Source: Bacteroides clarus YIT 12056
GTDB lineage: Bacteria > Bacteroidota > Bacteroidia > Bacteroidales > Bacteroidaceae
Direction of reading: 5' to 3'
DNA length: 64,000 nucleotides
Assembly (NCBI RefSeq): GCF_900129655.1
Contig: NZ_FQWK01000005.1
Coordinates: forward strand, 124,001-188,000
Shown here: in pieces, positions 26,488 to 36,907 of the stretch
Position numbering within the stretch: the stretch's first letter is position 1
How the letters are laid out: every line of letters starts with the position of its first letter
Program-made: the position numbers and the translations under genes
The notes under the pieces: generated by a model
Told to the model about the DNA's origin: nothing
Seen by the model: the letters and a program-made list of their open reading frames with translations, nothing else
Databases searched by the model: none

Positions 26488-29400
26488 ATGAAAAACAGTC
26501 GTCTAAAACTAATTGTGTCTGTCATGTTTCTATTGATCATGGTGGGCATACATGCACAAAATGTACGAGTGACAGGTGTTGTATCTGATGCACAAGGTTC
26601 ATTGATCGGAGTGAATGTTCATGTGAAAGGGGGAACCACCGGTGTGATTACCGATACAAACGGTAAATATTCTATTGAGGTACCCGCTAGTGCTACACTT
26701 GTATTCTCTTATATAGGTTATGTAGAACAGGAACTCAAAGTCGGTAATAAACGAGTTATTAATGTAACTTTAGTTGAAGACTCCGAATTATTGGATGAGG
26801 TGGTAGTGGTAGGTTATGGCTACCAGCGAAAGAGTGATGTAGCAACTTCTGTAGCTTCTGTTAAGACTGATGAAATGAAGAGTTTTCCGGCAGGTAATGT
26901 TGGTGATATGCTTCGTGGACGTGTAGCAGGTGTCAATGTAACGAGTGCTTCGGGCAGACCGGGTTCTGCACCGGAAATTACTATTCGCGGTAATCGGTCT
27001 ATTAGTGCACAGAATACTCCTTTATATGTAATTGATGGCTCTGTATCAGATGGAGAAGAATTTAGCACATTGAGTGCTGAAAGTATTGAGTCTATTGAGA
27101 TTCTGAAAGATGCTGCTTCACAGGCTATCTATGGTGCACGTGCTAGCGATGGTGTCATTTTGGTGACTACTAAACGTGGGGCACAAGGTAAGATGGAAGT
27201 AAATTATAACGGATATGTAGGTATTCAATCCTTGTGGCGTAATTTTGATTTTTATTCTCCTGAAGAGTATGTGATGTTGAGACGTGAGGCTATGGCAAAT
27301 GATAAAGGTATCATTGATGCTCGTGAGATGTCTATTTCAGAAGCGCTTAGTGATGATGTGATGAAAGAAGTATGGGCAAGCGGGCAATTTGTTGATTGGG
27401 AAGACTTAATGTTGAAGAATGCCTTATATCAAAACCATGATATAACTGTACGTGGTGGAAACGACAAACTTCGTGTTTCTGCAGGACTTAATTATTTTGA
27501 TCAGGACGGTATGGTAACTACTGGTTCCGGCTATCAAAAGGCCGCTTTTCGTTTGAATGTAGACTATAAGGTTAATAAATGGATTAATTTTGGTGTAAAT
27601 ACTTCTTATGCTTTAACGAAGAGCGAACGTGAAGATGGGAATTTTACAGAATTTATTACCCGTACACCATTAGCCAAGGTGTATGAGGAGGATGGAACTT
27701 ATACTAAGTATATTAATTCAGCCAATGACGTCAACCCTCTTTATAGAGCGCAAAATTATAATCGTGAAATAAAAAACAACAGCTATCGTGTTAATTTATT
27801 CTTGGAACTGAAACCGTTTAAGGGATTTAATTATCGTTTGAATACATCTTTTTATAATAGACAACAAGAAGATGGGGAAGCAAAAAAAACAGATTATCCC
27901 GGTGGAGGCGCTACTGCAAAATTAGCAAATAATGAGAAAAGAAGTTATTTGATAGAAAACATATTTACGTATGATGTTCCTTTCAGAGACAAAAATCATA
28001 AATTAGTTTTGACTGCTGTACAGTCTGTAGATCATACTCAATCCAAAGAGTTAGGATATTCTACAGCTTCACTACCAGTGGATATGGGGTGGGATTTTAT
28101 TGCAAACGGTGAGTTTAGCGGAAAACCGGTCAGAACATTCTCTGAGAATAATTTGGTGTCGTTTATGGGACGTGCCTCGTATACGCTTATGGATAAGTAT
28201 ATTATGAATATAGCGGTCAGACGCGATGGCTCAAGCCGTTTTGGTAAAAACAATAAGTGGGGTACATTCCCTTCTATAGCTTTAGCATGGCGCATAAATC
28301 AGGAGGAGTTTCTTCGCAATGTGTCTTGGATTGATAATTTGAAATTGCGTTTGAGCTATGGTATTGTAGGTAATCAAAATGGTATTGGAAACTATACAAC
28401 TCTTGGTTTGGCTAATGAATATCGTTATGAATTTGGCGATAATATGTATATGGGTTATCTTCCAGGAAAGGAATTGTCCAATCCTAATTTGAAATGGGAG
28501 CAATCTCGTACTACGAATGTGGGAGTTGACTTTGCTTTTTTCAAAAATAGATTATCCGGAACAATAGAATATTATCAAACTAGAACAACGGATTTACTTG
28601 TAAAACGTGAGATCAATTCAGTATTAGGCTATGAAAATATGCTTGATAATTTGGGGGAAACCAAGTCTCATGGGGTAGATATAAATATTAGTGGCGATGT
28701 TATCCGTACAAAAGATTTGACTTGGAGTTTAGGTGCCAATTTTAGTCATTATGCTAATGAAATTGTGAAGATTGATGATCAAGTTGATGAAAACGGCAAG
28801 CCATTGAGTCAGCCCGGAAATAAATGGTTTGTTGGTGAGCCTATCAATGTTTATTATAATTATGTACCGGATGGCATTTATCAGTATGAAGATTTTGATA
28901 TTAAACGTAATCCTTATAATGAATTGGAGTATACTCTGAAACCCACTATTGATACGGATGGGGATGGTATTGCGGATAAAGCACTTTCACGAGAAGACGA
29001 TGTAAAACCCGGTTCTGTGAAGATTAAAGATATAAATGGTGATGGTAAAATTAATGCGGATGACCGTACCCCGATATCTAAAGATCCTGATTTTACATTA
29101 TCTTTGAATACATCTCTAAAATGGAAAGGTTTTGACTTTTACATGGATTGGTATGGTGTGTCCGGTCGTAAGATCCAGAATGCCTATTTGAATGAATCTA
29201 ATAGTGGCGGTTCTTTGCAGGGTAAATTAAATGGTATCAAAGTTAACTATTGGACTCCATTTAATCCATCGAATGAATTTCCGCGTCCCAGCCATAATAC
29301 GAATGTACCCTATCATGGTGCATTGGCTATTCAGGATGCTTCCTATATCCGTTTACGTACATTGCAGTTAGGATATACTTTCCCGACAGAGTGGATAAAA

Positions 29401-29547
29401 CATATTTCTCTGTCACGTCTGAGAGTTTATGCCACAGCAACTAACTTATTGACATTTACAGACTTTAAGTCTTATAGTCCTGAGTTGACACCGGGAGCTT
29501 ATCCTGAATCAAGACAGTATGTATTTGGAATTAATGTTTCATTCTAA
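26488..29547 (+). CDS. SusC/RagA-like TonB-dependent transporter of the large PUL
   Basis: The 1019-residue protein has a signal peptide (MVGIHAQ) and a carboxypeptidase-regulatory-like domain at about 27-100 (GVVSDAQGSLIGVNVHVKGG). The TonB box lies near LLDEVVVVGYG. The plug has LRGRVAGVNVTSASGRPG and ILKDAASQAIYGARASDGVI, and the long barrel ends in YVFGINVSF. A calcium-loop-like stretch, DTDGDGIAD, and DINGDGKINADD lie near residues 830-855, common in extracellular loops of this family. It pairs with the SusD gene 17 bp downstream and is the single import route of the large PUL. Confidence 0.97.
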   Translation: MKNSRLKLIVSVMFLLIMVGIHAQNVRVTGVVSDAQGSLIGVNVHVKGGTTGVITDTNGKYSIEVPASATLVFSYIGYVEQELKVGNKRVINVTLVEDSELLDEVVVVGYGYQRKSDVATSVASVKTDEMKSFPAGNVGDMLRGRVAGVNVTSASGRPGSAPEITIRGNRSISAQNTPLYVIDGSVSDGEEFSTLSAESIESIEILKDAASQAIYGARASDGVILVTTKRGAQGKMEVNYNGYVGIQSLWRNFDFYSPEEYVMLRREAMANDKGIIDAREMSISEALSDDVMKEVWASGQFVDWEDLMLKNALYQNHDITVRGGNDKLRVSAGLNYFDQDGMVTTGSGYQKAAFRLNVDYKVNKWINFGVNTSYALTKSEREDGNFTEFITRTPLAKVYEEDGTYTKYINSANDVNPLYRAQNYNREIKNNSYRVNLFLELKPFKGFNYRLNTSFYNRQQEDGEAKKTDYPGGGATAKLANNEKRSYLIENIFTYDVPFRDKNHKLVLTAVQSVDHTQSKELGYSTASLPVDMGWDFIANGEFSGKPVRTFSENNLVSFMGRASYTLMDKYIMNIAVRRDGSSRFGKNNKWGTFPSIALAWRINQEEFLRNVSWIDNLKLRLSYGIVGNQNGIGNYTTLGLANEYRYEFGDNMYMGYLPGKELSNPNLKWEQSRTTNVGVDFAFFKNRLSGTIEYYQTRTTDLLVKREINSVLGYENMLDNLGETKSHGVDINISGDVIRTKDLTWSLGANFSHYANEIVKIDDQVDENGKPLSQPGNKWFVGEPINVYYNYVPDGIYQYEDFDIKRNPYNELEYTLKPTIDTDGDGIADKALSREDDVKPGSVKIKDINGDGKINADDRTPISKDPDFTLSLNTSLKWKGFDFYMDWYGVSGRKIQNAYLNESNSGGSLQGKLNGIKVNYWTPFNPSNEFPRPSHNTNVPYHGALAIQDASYIRLRTLQLGYTFPTEWIKHISLSRLRVYATATNLLTFTDFKSYSPELTPGAYPESRQYVFGINVSF

Positions 29548-29563
29548 TCAATACGTGTAAAAC

Positions 29564-31183
29564 ATGAAAAAGATATTATATATAGCGGCTTTGGCAGTAT
29601 CATCTGCCATGCTGTTGTCTTCTTGTGAAGATTTTCTGAATCCTGAGTCAAAAACAAATATAACAGTTGATTACCTGACTAACTCTCCTGATGGCTTGAA
29701 TCGTGCAGCAATAGGTTTATATGCGCTGGATAGAGAAATTGCCAAAGGTGCAGATAATGGCGGAAGCGGTAATTTGTATGTTGTGAGTATGTGTGATTAT
29801 ACAACTGATCTTATGGCTTTTCGTGCCGGAACCAGTACTGCCATTGCTAAACTTGAAAATTTCATGCCGAATAATAGTGATGTAGAAGCTTTTTGGCAAC
29901 AGCATTATTTTATTATTGGTAAAGCTAATGAGGTGATAGCGGGAGCGGAAGCGCTGGGAATAGAAGATCCAGATCCTTTGACACGTCGTGCTTATGGAGA
30001 AGCCAAATTTTTTCGTGGACGAGCATATTTTGAATTATGGAAGCGCTTTGAACGTCTGTACTTAAATACTGAGCCTACTACCGTAAGCAATTTGGAACGT
30101 GATTTTACTCCAGCCAGTAAAGAAGACATATTTACTGTGATTCGTGGCGACCTGGATGCTGCTATTGAGATGCTTGACTGGAAAGCAGAGGGCGGAGATT
30201 ATGGTCGTATAACAAAAGCTACTGCTAAGCATGTGCGTGCACAGGTGGCTATGTGGGATAAAGATTATGATAGAGCCATCGAAGAGTGTGAAGATATCTT
30301 TGAGGATGGTACATACTCTATGGAAGATAAAACCGGTGATGTGTTTAATGGTCCGGACTTTCGTTCAAAAGAGGTATTGTGGGCATACCAGTTTTCAACA
30401 AACTTAGGTGGTGGCGGAAGTGGTACACCGTTGATGGGACATCGTGCGGCAATTATTACGACTACTCGTTATCAGTCTAATGCCGATTGTACTTTTGAAG
30501 CTAAAAATGGCGGATATGGTTGGGGACGTGTATATCCTAATACTTATTTATTCAGTCTTTACGACCAGGCTAAAGATAATCGTTATAAAGACCTTTTCAT
30601 TCATACGTTCTATTATAATGATCCTAAATCTGCAAAATTCGGTCAAGAGATTCCAAAAGATTTGTATGGAACATCTGCCGGCTATATGGAAAAACTGCAT
30701 CCTATGTCAAAAAAACATTTTGATCAATGGACTAATGCCGACCAGCCTGACCGTACTACAAGTTTCCGCGATTTGATAGTATACCGTTTGGCTGAAACCT
30801 ATCTGATGTGTGCTGAAGCCTATTTCCATCGTGATGGAGGTAGTAGTCCAAAGGCTATTGAATATTACAATGAAACGTGGGAACGTGCAGGTAATGATCA
30901 TGAAGACGGCCCTTTAACACTTGATATGCTTTTGGATGAATATGCTCGTGAACTTCATTTTGAAGGAGTGCGTTGGCCGTTACTGAAGCGTTTAGGTATT
31001 TTGGGTGAACGTGTTCGTTTGCATGGTGGCGATTTGAAATCGGAAGATCCTTATTTGGATAAAGATTATGCCGAGTGCCGCCGGAATTTTGTGGATGGTA
31101 AACATGAAACATGGCCTATTCCGCAGAATCAGGTGGATTTGATGGGAGCGGATGTTTTCCCTCAAAGTGACCCGTGGAAATAA
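29564..31183 (+). CDS. SusD/RagB-like surface lipoprotein of the large PUL
   Basis: This is the SusD partner of the transporter upstream. The 539 residues include a lipoprotein signal with lipobox LSSC, the helical FFRGRAYFELWKRFERLY segment, and the C-terminal signature IVYRLAETYLMCAEAYFHRDG followed by EYARELHFEGVRWPLLKRLG. The tail WPIPQNQVDLMG ends the protein. It should bind oligosaccharides at the surface and close the SusC pore. The next gene, a BACON lipoprotein, follows 45 bp later and is probably a second surface binder. Confidence 0.96.
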   Translation: MKKILYIAALAVSSAMLLSSCEDFLNPESKTNITVDYLTNSPDGLNRAAIGLYALDREIAKGADNGGSGNLYVVSMCDYTTDLMAFRAGTSTAIAKLENFMPNNSDVEAFWQQHYFIIGKANEVIAGAEALGIEDPDPLTRRAYGEAKFFRGRAYFELWKRFERLYLNTEPTTVSNLERDFTPASKEDIFTVIRGDLDAAIEMLDWKAEGGDYGRITKATAKHVRAQVAMWDKDYDRAIEECEDIFEDGTYSMEDKTGDVFNGPDFRSKEVLWAYQFSTNLGGGGSGTPLMGHRAAIITTTRYQSNADCTFEAKNGGYGWGRVYPNTYLFSLYDQAKDNRYKDLFIHTFYYNDPKSAKFGQEIPKDLYGTSAGYMEKLHPMSKKHFDQWTNADQPDRTTSFRDLIVYRLAETYLMCAEAYFHRDGGSSPKAIEYYNETWERAGNDHEDGPLTLDMLLDEYARELHFEGVRWPLLKRLGILGERVRLHGGDLKSEDPYLDKDYAECRRNFVDGKHETWPIPQNQVDLMGADVFPQSDPWK

Positions 31184-31228
31184 TGTGTGACCTATTTTAT
31201 TTATAAATCTAAGAAAAGAAATTATAAT

Positions 31229-33058
31229 ATGAAAAAACTGACATGGATTTCATTCCTTCTGTGCCTAATTCTCGCCTCTTGTAAGGAGTATAATGAAGTG
31301 AGAATTATGCCGGAATTCAATAATAGTGAAACAGAAGTTACACTATATAAAAACATAGGGTCTTCAGCTACTGTAGTTATAAATACAACGGCGGATGATA
31401 TAACAGCTGAATATGATGCTGATTGGCTTTCGGTAGATGTAAATAAGCGTCGTGTTATTTATACTATCACGGCTGCTAATGAGACTGGAGAACCGCGCAT
31501 TGCACTTGTTAAGCTTTATTCTGGTGAATGGATGCAAGAGATAACTGTTACACAGCGTGAGTTGGAAGAGTCAGAAATCAAATTATTGAAAGTGGGTGAT
31601 TTGACGGAAGACGGTTTGGGTATGATATTTTGGGTGGATCCTGAAAATCCTGAGGTCGGTAAGGCTATTTCTTTACAACGTCGGGTAGGCGCATGTGAAT
31701 TACCTTATAAGATGAACGGTGCTTTTTCCACTGTAAATGGTATAGAAAACACAGCTCTTTTTGCTAGTCCTTCACCTAATGATGCAGTGGTGTTCTGTAC
31801 CAGTATCGGAGAAGGATGGTATATGCCTGCATCTGAAGAGCTTGCTGAATTATTTGATGCCTATAATGGTATTGCTCATGATGATCCGGCATTTGTCGCT
31901 AATAATGCAGAAGCCATTACAGATACAGAAAAATCAGCTCGTGCTAAATTTGAGAAGATGCTGGCTGACTTAGGAGGTGATCCGATTAATTCGGCAGCTA
32001 CAGGAGCAGGTGAAAGTTACTGGTCTAGTACAGAGGTCTCTACAGTAGCCGATGGAAAGAACGCTATTTATGTACGTTTTGGGAAGTATTTGTCACAAGG
32101 TGGCTCTAAAGAAGGCTCAACTCGTTATGCCCGTGCTATGAAGCTAGTAGGTAACTATAAATTCCCTGAAGAACCAGCTACTTTGAAAGTGTCCCCTTCT
32201 AAGGTTGATTTGGCAAGTGAAGAAGGAGCCTCAAAGGAAGTGACTGTAACTACAAACAAAGATACATATACTTATATTGTTGAAGGTGAAGATATTACTT
32301 GGATTAAAGCAGAGCAGAATGAAGATATCGTGACTTTTACTGCGCTTTCTGCTAATACAAGTGATAAAGAACGTTCTGTTACTGTTACTTTTACCACAGG
32401 TTCTGAAGATAATCAAGCTACGGTGGAAGTAATTGTTACTCAGGAAAAAATGCCGGTTGCATCAGCATTTACTATTGGTGAATATGTAGATATGGATAAG
32501 GGTGTACAGCTTGCTGAAGGTGGTATTGTTTTTTGGGCCGAGGGTAATGAGGCTAAGATACTTGCGTTGAAACGTATTGAACAGCCGTTAAGTTGGGTAT
32601 CTGATGAATCTGTTAAATCTACTGCTGTTGGATGTACAGATCGTAATGATGGGGCTGTTAATACAGAGATGATGACACTATGTGGTTTTGCTGATAAAAT
32701 TCCTGTGCTGAATTATTGCCATGATGGTTGGTATGTTCCTGCCATAGAGGAAATGAATGATGTATTTATAGCTTATAATGGGGGACCTGCATCAGCTCCA
32801 GGTTTGAAACCTGATGCTATTACAGATACAGAAAAATCAGCACGTGAAGCTTGGGATAAATTGTTTACGGATCGTGGTGGCGATGTGATGAACTCCAATC
32901 TTACTACTATTGATGTTTATTGGACAAGTACGGAAAGTGCTGACCCCTCAAAAGCTTTCTTTATTCGTTTGGGGCAATGGGAGGCAGACAAAACGGGTAG
33001 TAAATACCAGTCAAAACCTACTCGTTATTGGCGCTTAGTTCGTAAGGTATCAAAGTAA
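31229..33058 (+). CDS. BACON-domain surface lipoprotein with two DUF1566-like modules, candidate SGBP
   Basis: From ATG 31229 the protein is 609 residues long, with lipobox LASC near residue 18. The order is a BACON-like domain (about 25-115, ADWLSVDVNKRRVIYTITA), then a C-lectin-like DUF1566-type module with GEGWYMPASEELAEL and SYWSSTEVS. A second BACON domain follows (about 310-410) and then a second copy of the module with HDGWYVPAIEEMNDVF and VYWTSTESA. The two modules repeat the same acidic TDTEKSAR segment. Position directly after susD and the lack of catalytic motifs suggest a surface glycan-binding protein. The GTG at 31187 is not used because the lipoprotein signal starts at 31229. 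The binding target is unknown. Confidence 0.75.
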   Translation: MKKLTWISFLLCLILASCKEYNEVRIMPEFNNSETEVTLYKNIGSSATVVINTTADDITAEYDADWLSVDVNKRRVIYTITAANETGEPRIALVKLYSGEWMQEITVTQRELEESEIKLLKVGDLTEDGLGMIFWVDPENPEVGKAISLQRRVGACELPYKMNGAFSTVNGIENTALFASPSPNDAVVFCTSIGEGWYMPASEELAELFDAYNGIAHDDPAFVANNAEAITDTEKSARAKFEKMLADLGGDPINSAATGAGESYWSSTEVSTVADGKNAIYVRFGKYLSQGGSKEGSTRYARAMKLVGNYKFPEEPATLKVSPSKVDLASEEGASKEVTVTTNKDTYTYIVEGEDITWIKAEQNEDIVTFTALSANTSDKERSVTVTFTTGSEDNQATVEVIVTQEKMPVASAFTIGEYVDMDKGVQLAEGGIVFWAEGNEAKILALKRIEQPLSWVSDESVKSTAVGCTDRNDGAVNTEMMTLCGFADKIPVLNYCHDGWYVPAIEEMNDVFIAYNGGPASAPGLKPDAITDTEKSAREAWDKLFTDRGGDVMNSNLTTIDVYWTSTESADPSKAFFIRLGQWEADKTGSKYQSKPTRYWRLVRKVSK

Positions 33059-33084
33059 AATAATGTCATTAACAAGAATTGATT

Positions 33085-34641
33085 ATGAAAATGAAATCTT
33101 TCTATATAGTAGCACTTCTAACAAGTGGAATATTCTTTGTTTCATGCACAGATTATGAAGTAAAAGATCCAAACTTTATGCCACCTGATGTGGTTCTCAA
33201 TGAAGATCCTAAATATAATGAGATAATTGAAGGATTGCCTGAGCCTGGTAAGATGCAGGCATACAAGCCTTCATTGATAGGTAAGCCTTATCGTCCAATA
33301 ACGGTAAATTACTCTAATGAATTTAAGCCTGTAAGTCGTTGGACACCTGGAGAGACTCGGATAGTAGCCTATATGGCTGATTATGAGCCTCAAGTAGTAA
33401 CGGAAGAAGATTATAAAGCTATTACCAATAAGTATGGTAGTCTTACTACCGGGATTAAATTTGAAGCGACGGGTCGTTTCCATGTTACTAAAGGGGCTGA
33501 TGGACGTTGGTGGATTGTTGATCCGGAAGGCTATCCCCGTTATGAAAGAAGCGTAACTTCGGTACGTTATGGTAGTTCTGAACGTAATCGTGCGGCATGG
33601 ATGGAACGTTTTGGGTCGGATGAAAATTGGTTAGCTACTTCACAAACGGAGCTGGCATCTATTGGTTTTCATGGTACGGGAGCTTTCTGTACAGATACAT
33701 ATGAAAAGATACAAGCACATAATTCGGCGCATCCTGATGCGCCGATGACACTTGCACCTTCTTTTGGCTTTCTTAGTAAATTTAAATCAACGAATGGGTA
33801 TGCATATCCGGGAGGCAAATCGGAAAATATATTGGGTTTGGTGCTAAATGAAGAGGCTTGGATGAAATTCTGTAAAGAGTATGTAGAAGAAGCATTAGCT
33901 CCTTATAAAGGTGATGCCAATGTCTTGGGCTTTTTCTCCGATAATGAGATTAATTTTTCTACACAAGGTAGCAATATATTAGATCAGTTTCTGAAAATTA
34001 CGGATAATGATGATCTTGCTCGTAAAACAGCTGATGCTTTCATGGAAGAAAAGGGGGCTGATAAAGTTACAGCAGCATTGAATACGGAGTTTGCTGGGCG
34101 TTTAGCAGAAATTTATTATAAGGGGGTGAGAGAGGCTATTGATGCATTTGATCCTGGTATGATGTATTTGGGAACTCGTCTACATGGTACACCTAAATAT
34201 ATGAAAAATGTAGTAGAGGCTTGTGGTAAATATTGTGATATTGTATCTATTAACTATTATAGTCGTTGGAGCCCTGAACTAGATACTTATGTACCAGATT
34301 GGGCTACATGGGCTGGAAAGCCTTTTCTTGTGACCGAGTTCTATACTAAAGGAACAGAAGATTCTGATTTAAATAATCTTTCAGGAGCTGGTTTTTCAGT
34401 ACCGAGACAAGAGGATAGGGCTTATGCTTATCAACACTTTACATTGGGGTTATTGGAAGCTAAGAACTGTGTGGGCTGGCATTGGTTTAAATATCAAGAT
34501 GATGACGGTAATGATAATACCGGAAAACCGGCTAATAAGGGAGTGTACGATAATTACTATCAGATGTATCCTTATCTATCTAAGTTTATGCAAGAGGTGA
34601 ATTATAATGTATATAACCTTATTGATTTTTTTGATAATTGA
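33085..34641 (+). CDS. Surface lipoprotein, agarase-like (GH50-related) clan GH-A hydrolase
   Basis: The protein is about 518 residues long with lipobox FVSC, so it is probably on the cell surface as the endo-acting enzyme. The N-terminal FHVTKGADGRWWIVDPEGYP matches the WWxVDPxG block found in proteins annotated as agarase or GH50-like. The barrel has VLGFFSDNEINF (candidate acid/base E288) and KPFLVTEFYTKG (candidate nucleophile E418), the pattern of clan GH-A. After ATG 33085 a second in-frame ATG at 33091 is possible. It ends the susCD-SGBP cluster, a place where Bacteroides PULs usually put the surface endo-enzyme. GH50 membership is a motif-based guess, and the activity need not be agarase. 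Confidence 0.65.
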   Translation: MKMKSFYIVALLTSGIFFVSCTDYEVKDPNFMPPDVVLNEDPKYNEIIEGLPEPGKMQAYKPSLIGKPYRPITVNYSNEFKPVSRWTPGETRIVAYMADYEPQVVTEEDYKAITNKYGSLTTGIKFEATGRFHVTKGADGRWWIVDPEGYPRYERSVTSVRYGSSERNRAAWMERFGSDENWLATSQTELASIGFHGTGAFCTDTYEKIQAHNSAHPDAPMTLAPSFGFLSKFKSTNGYAYPGGKSENILGLVLNEEAWMKFCKEYVEEALAPYKGDANVLGFFSDNEINFSTQGSNILDQFLKITDNDDLARKTADAFMEEKGADKVTAALNTEFAGRLAEIYYKGVREAIDAFDPGMMYLGTRLHGTPKYMKNVVEACGKYCDIVSINYYSRWSPELDTYVPDWATWAGKPFLVTEFYTKGTEDSDLNNLSGAGFSVPRQEDRAYAYQHFTLGLLEAKNCVGWHWFKYQDDDGNDNTGKPANKGVYDNYYQMYPYLSKFMQEVNYNVYNLIDFFDN

Positions 34642-34647
34642 TAAAAT

Positions 34648-34661
34648 ACTAAGTACTTAGT
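34648..34661. repeat. Perfect 14-bp palindrome ACTAAGTACTTAGT
   Basis: The fourteen bases read identically on both strands. It lies six bases after the stop of the agarase-like gene, in the 118-bp gap before GH115. It could be a protein-binding site. Its role is unknown. Confidence 0.6.
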
Positions 34662-34690
34662 AATATAAGTATTCACTAATTTGATTAAAA

Positions 34691-34732
34691 AGTTCCCGAC
34701 CTGTATTATATCCCTTTTCAGGCCGGGAACTT
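34691..34732. terminator. GC-rich hairpin inside the PUL, possible terminator or attenuator
   Basis: AGTTCCCGACCTG (34691-34703) pairs with CAGGCCGGGAACTT (34719-34732), an 11-12 bp stem with a 15-base loop. There is no T-run after it on the plus strand, but a T-run would follow on the minus strand. It may weaken or process the transcript between the susCD cluster and the downstream enzymes. Confidence 0.5.
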
Positions 34733-34759
34733 GTGGATAAACTGTAATGTATATCAAGC

Positions 34760-36836
34760 TATGAGAAATAGGCGCTATATCTTTTTATTATTTTTTATTA
34801 TCCATTCTGTGTGGATGTCTGCAGGTATAGATTTTCTCGTTTTGAGTAAAGGTAATTTTCGTATGGTTGTTTCTGACGGAGAATTATCCCCCATCAAATT
34901 GGCAGTTGAAACGTTACAACGTGATTTCAAGAGTGTGATGGGCTTCTGCCCACCTATTGTTTCTACTTCAACTGATGGAGAAAAAGAATTGATTGAGTTG
35001 ATTATAATCAATGAATCTATTGTTGATTCTTCTATGAATAAATCGGAGCTCCGTCCTTTGGACGGCTTTGAATCTCATCGTTTATATGCAGAGACCTCAT
35101 CCAGACGGATTTATTTGACAGGAAAAGATATGCGCGGAACGATTTATGCTATATATACCTTTAGTGAGAAATTTTTGGATGTTCCTCCTTTGTGGTTCTT
35201 TTCTTCATGGGAACCTCAAAAGAAAAAGCAGATTGAGGTTCCTTGTAACCTTGATTATTTTTATAAATCTCCGCAAGTACGTTACAGAGCCTGGTTTCCT
35301 AATGATACGGAACTTTTTACACCATGGCGGCAACTTACAGTACAAAATAATGAGGTATGGTTAGAGACAATGTTACGTTTAAAATTGAATACGGTAGAGA
35401 TGGAACAGACGATTACCTATCCGGATTATAAACTGGAGGAATCGGTGTCTTTACTCCGTAAATATGGTTTGATACTTTCTTCAACTCACCACACAGCTTG
35501 CAATAATAATTTAGTAACTTGGAAAGAATATTGGTACAAAGTACATGGAATTGCTCCTCCCAAGCTGTTATTGTCTGATGAAAAATCGTTGTGTGAATTT
35601 TGGCAATATAGTATTGAGACGGTATGCCGTTGTGAACAGGAAAATCTTTGGACCATTGCTTTCAGAGGTATAGGTGACCAACCTTATTGGGCGGCTTTTG
35701 AAGATGCCCCTGTGAGCGAAGAGGAACGTGCGGAAGTTATCAATCGGATGTTACATATTCAGCTTGCGATGATAAAAGAGAAGACGGGTAATCCTAATCC
35801 TTTTGTTCGTGTCACTTTTTATGATGAGCTTTCGGATCTTTTGGCTAAAGGCTATTTGAAACCGCCTGTTGGTAATAATATTTTGTGGACCTTTGTTGCG
35901 GCTCGTCGTGATCATTATCCTTATGATGATATTGTAACTTTTGATACGGCGACTCAAATTAATTTAGGCTACTATATGAATCTTCAGTTTACTTCTACCG
36001 GAGCTCATTTAGCTGCGGCAGAGGGACCTTGGAAGATGGAATTCAATTTTCGATATGCTAATAGTCGTTGTCCGTTAGCGTTATCAGTAGTTAATGCCGG
36101 AAATCTTCGTGAATTTGTAATGGAATTGGCTGCTAATGCATCTATGATGTGGGATATGGCTACTTACGATACGGATAGATTTCTTTATGATTTTTGTGTT
36201 TGCTATTTTGGAAAGGAGCATGCGGAAGAGGTAATGCAGCTTTATCGTGATTATTACTATGCGTATTGGGAACAGAAATCCGCTGATTTTCCCGGATTGG
36301 AGCGTCAGTTCATATTTCATGATTTACGTTATGCACGAGTGTTTAAACAGATTGGTGAAGGTTTCGAATGTTTCTCTTCTAATCCTTTAAAAGATATTAT
36401 ACGTGAGCGTGTACCGGGGCGTTCATTTCGTATCGAAGGGAACAATCAGGTAGATTCATTATTATCCGGCATGGAGCGTACTTTCGATAGATTTGATAAA
36501 GTGGCTCAACGTTGTGCTCAACTTATGCCTCAGTTACCTGAACAATATCGTTGTTTTTTTCTTGATAATTTAAGTGCACCTTGTCATTATATGGCAGCAT
36601 TAAGTCATTCACTTTATCATTTTCTGAGGGCCTATAAATATACGGAGAAGAGGACCAAGAATCTGGACTTATCCATAGAGTATTTAGAAAAAGCACAAGA
36701 AGCGCTTTATTCTACTCAGCATGGTGTATTTACCGATTGGTACGCAGGAGACAAATTACATGGCAAATTTAACATTCCGGCAAAATTAAAATTGTTACAT
36801 AAACTTCGTGATAAATATTGTGAAAAACAAATGTAA
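34760..36836 (+). CDS. GH115-like alpha-glucuronidase
   Basis: GH115 enzymes remove alpha-linked (4-O-methyl)glucuronic acid from polysaccharide side chains. From ATG 34760 the protein is 691 residues long, with a signal peptide. It shows an N-terminal alpha/beta domain (KDMRGTIYAIYTFSEKFLDV), the VRYRAWFPNDTELFTPW block, WTIAFRGIGDQPYW and RVTFYDELSDLLAKGYLKPP. The barrel end QFTSTGAHLAAAEGPWKMEF is also typical of GH115. The common C-terminal beta domain of GH115 (to about 850 residues) is missing. The expected ND-E sequence after YRxxF is changed to NDTE. I assign the family with moderate certainty. It fits the glucuronate theme of this PUL. Confidence 0.68.
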
Positions 36837-36907
36837 GAAGAGAGTTTCAGAGCTTGTACTAAATATAGAGGTCACTTTATTATTTAATCTATTATAATGT
36901 CTGTTGT

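Noticed and set aside
36853..36897. A fifth possible GWWYNAY pair (36856 and 36877) before the GH2 gene
   Set aside because: Both boxes miss one key base, and the -7 candidate lies only 18 bp before ATG, unlike the four better sites. Kept out of the operator set.
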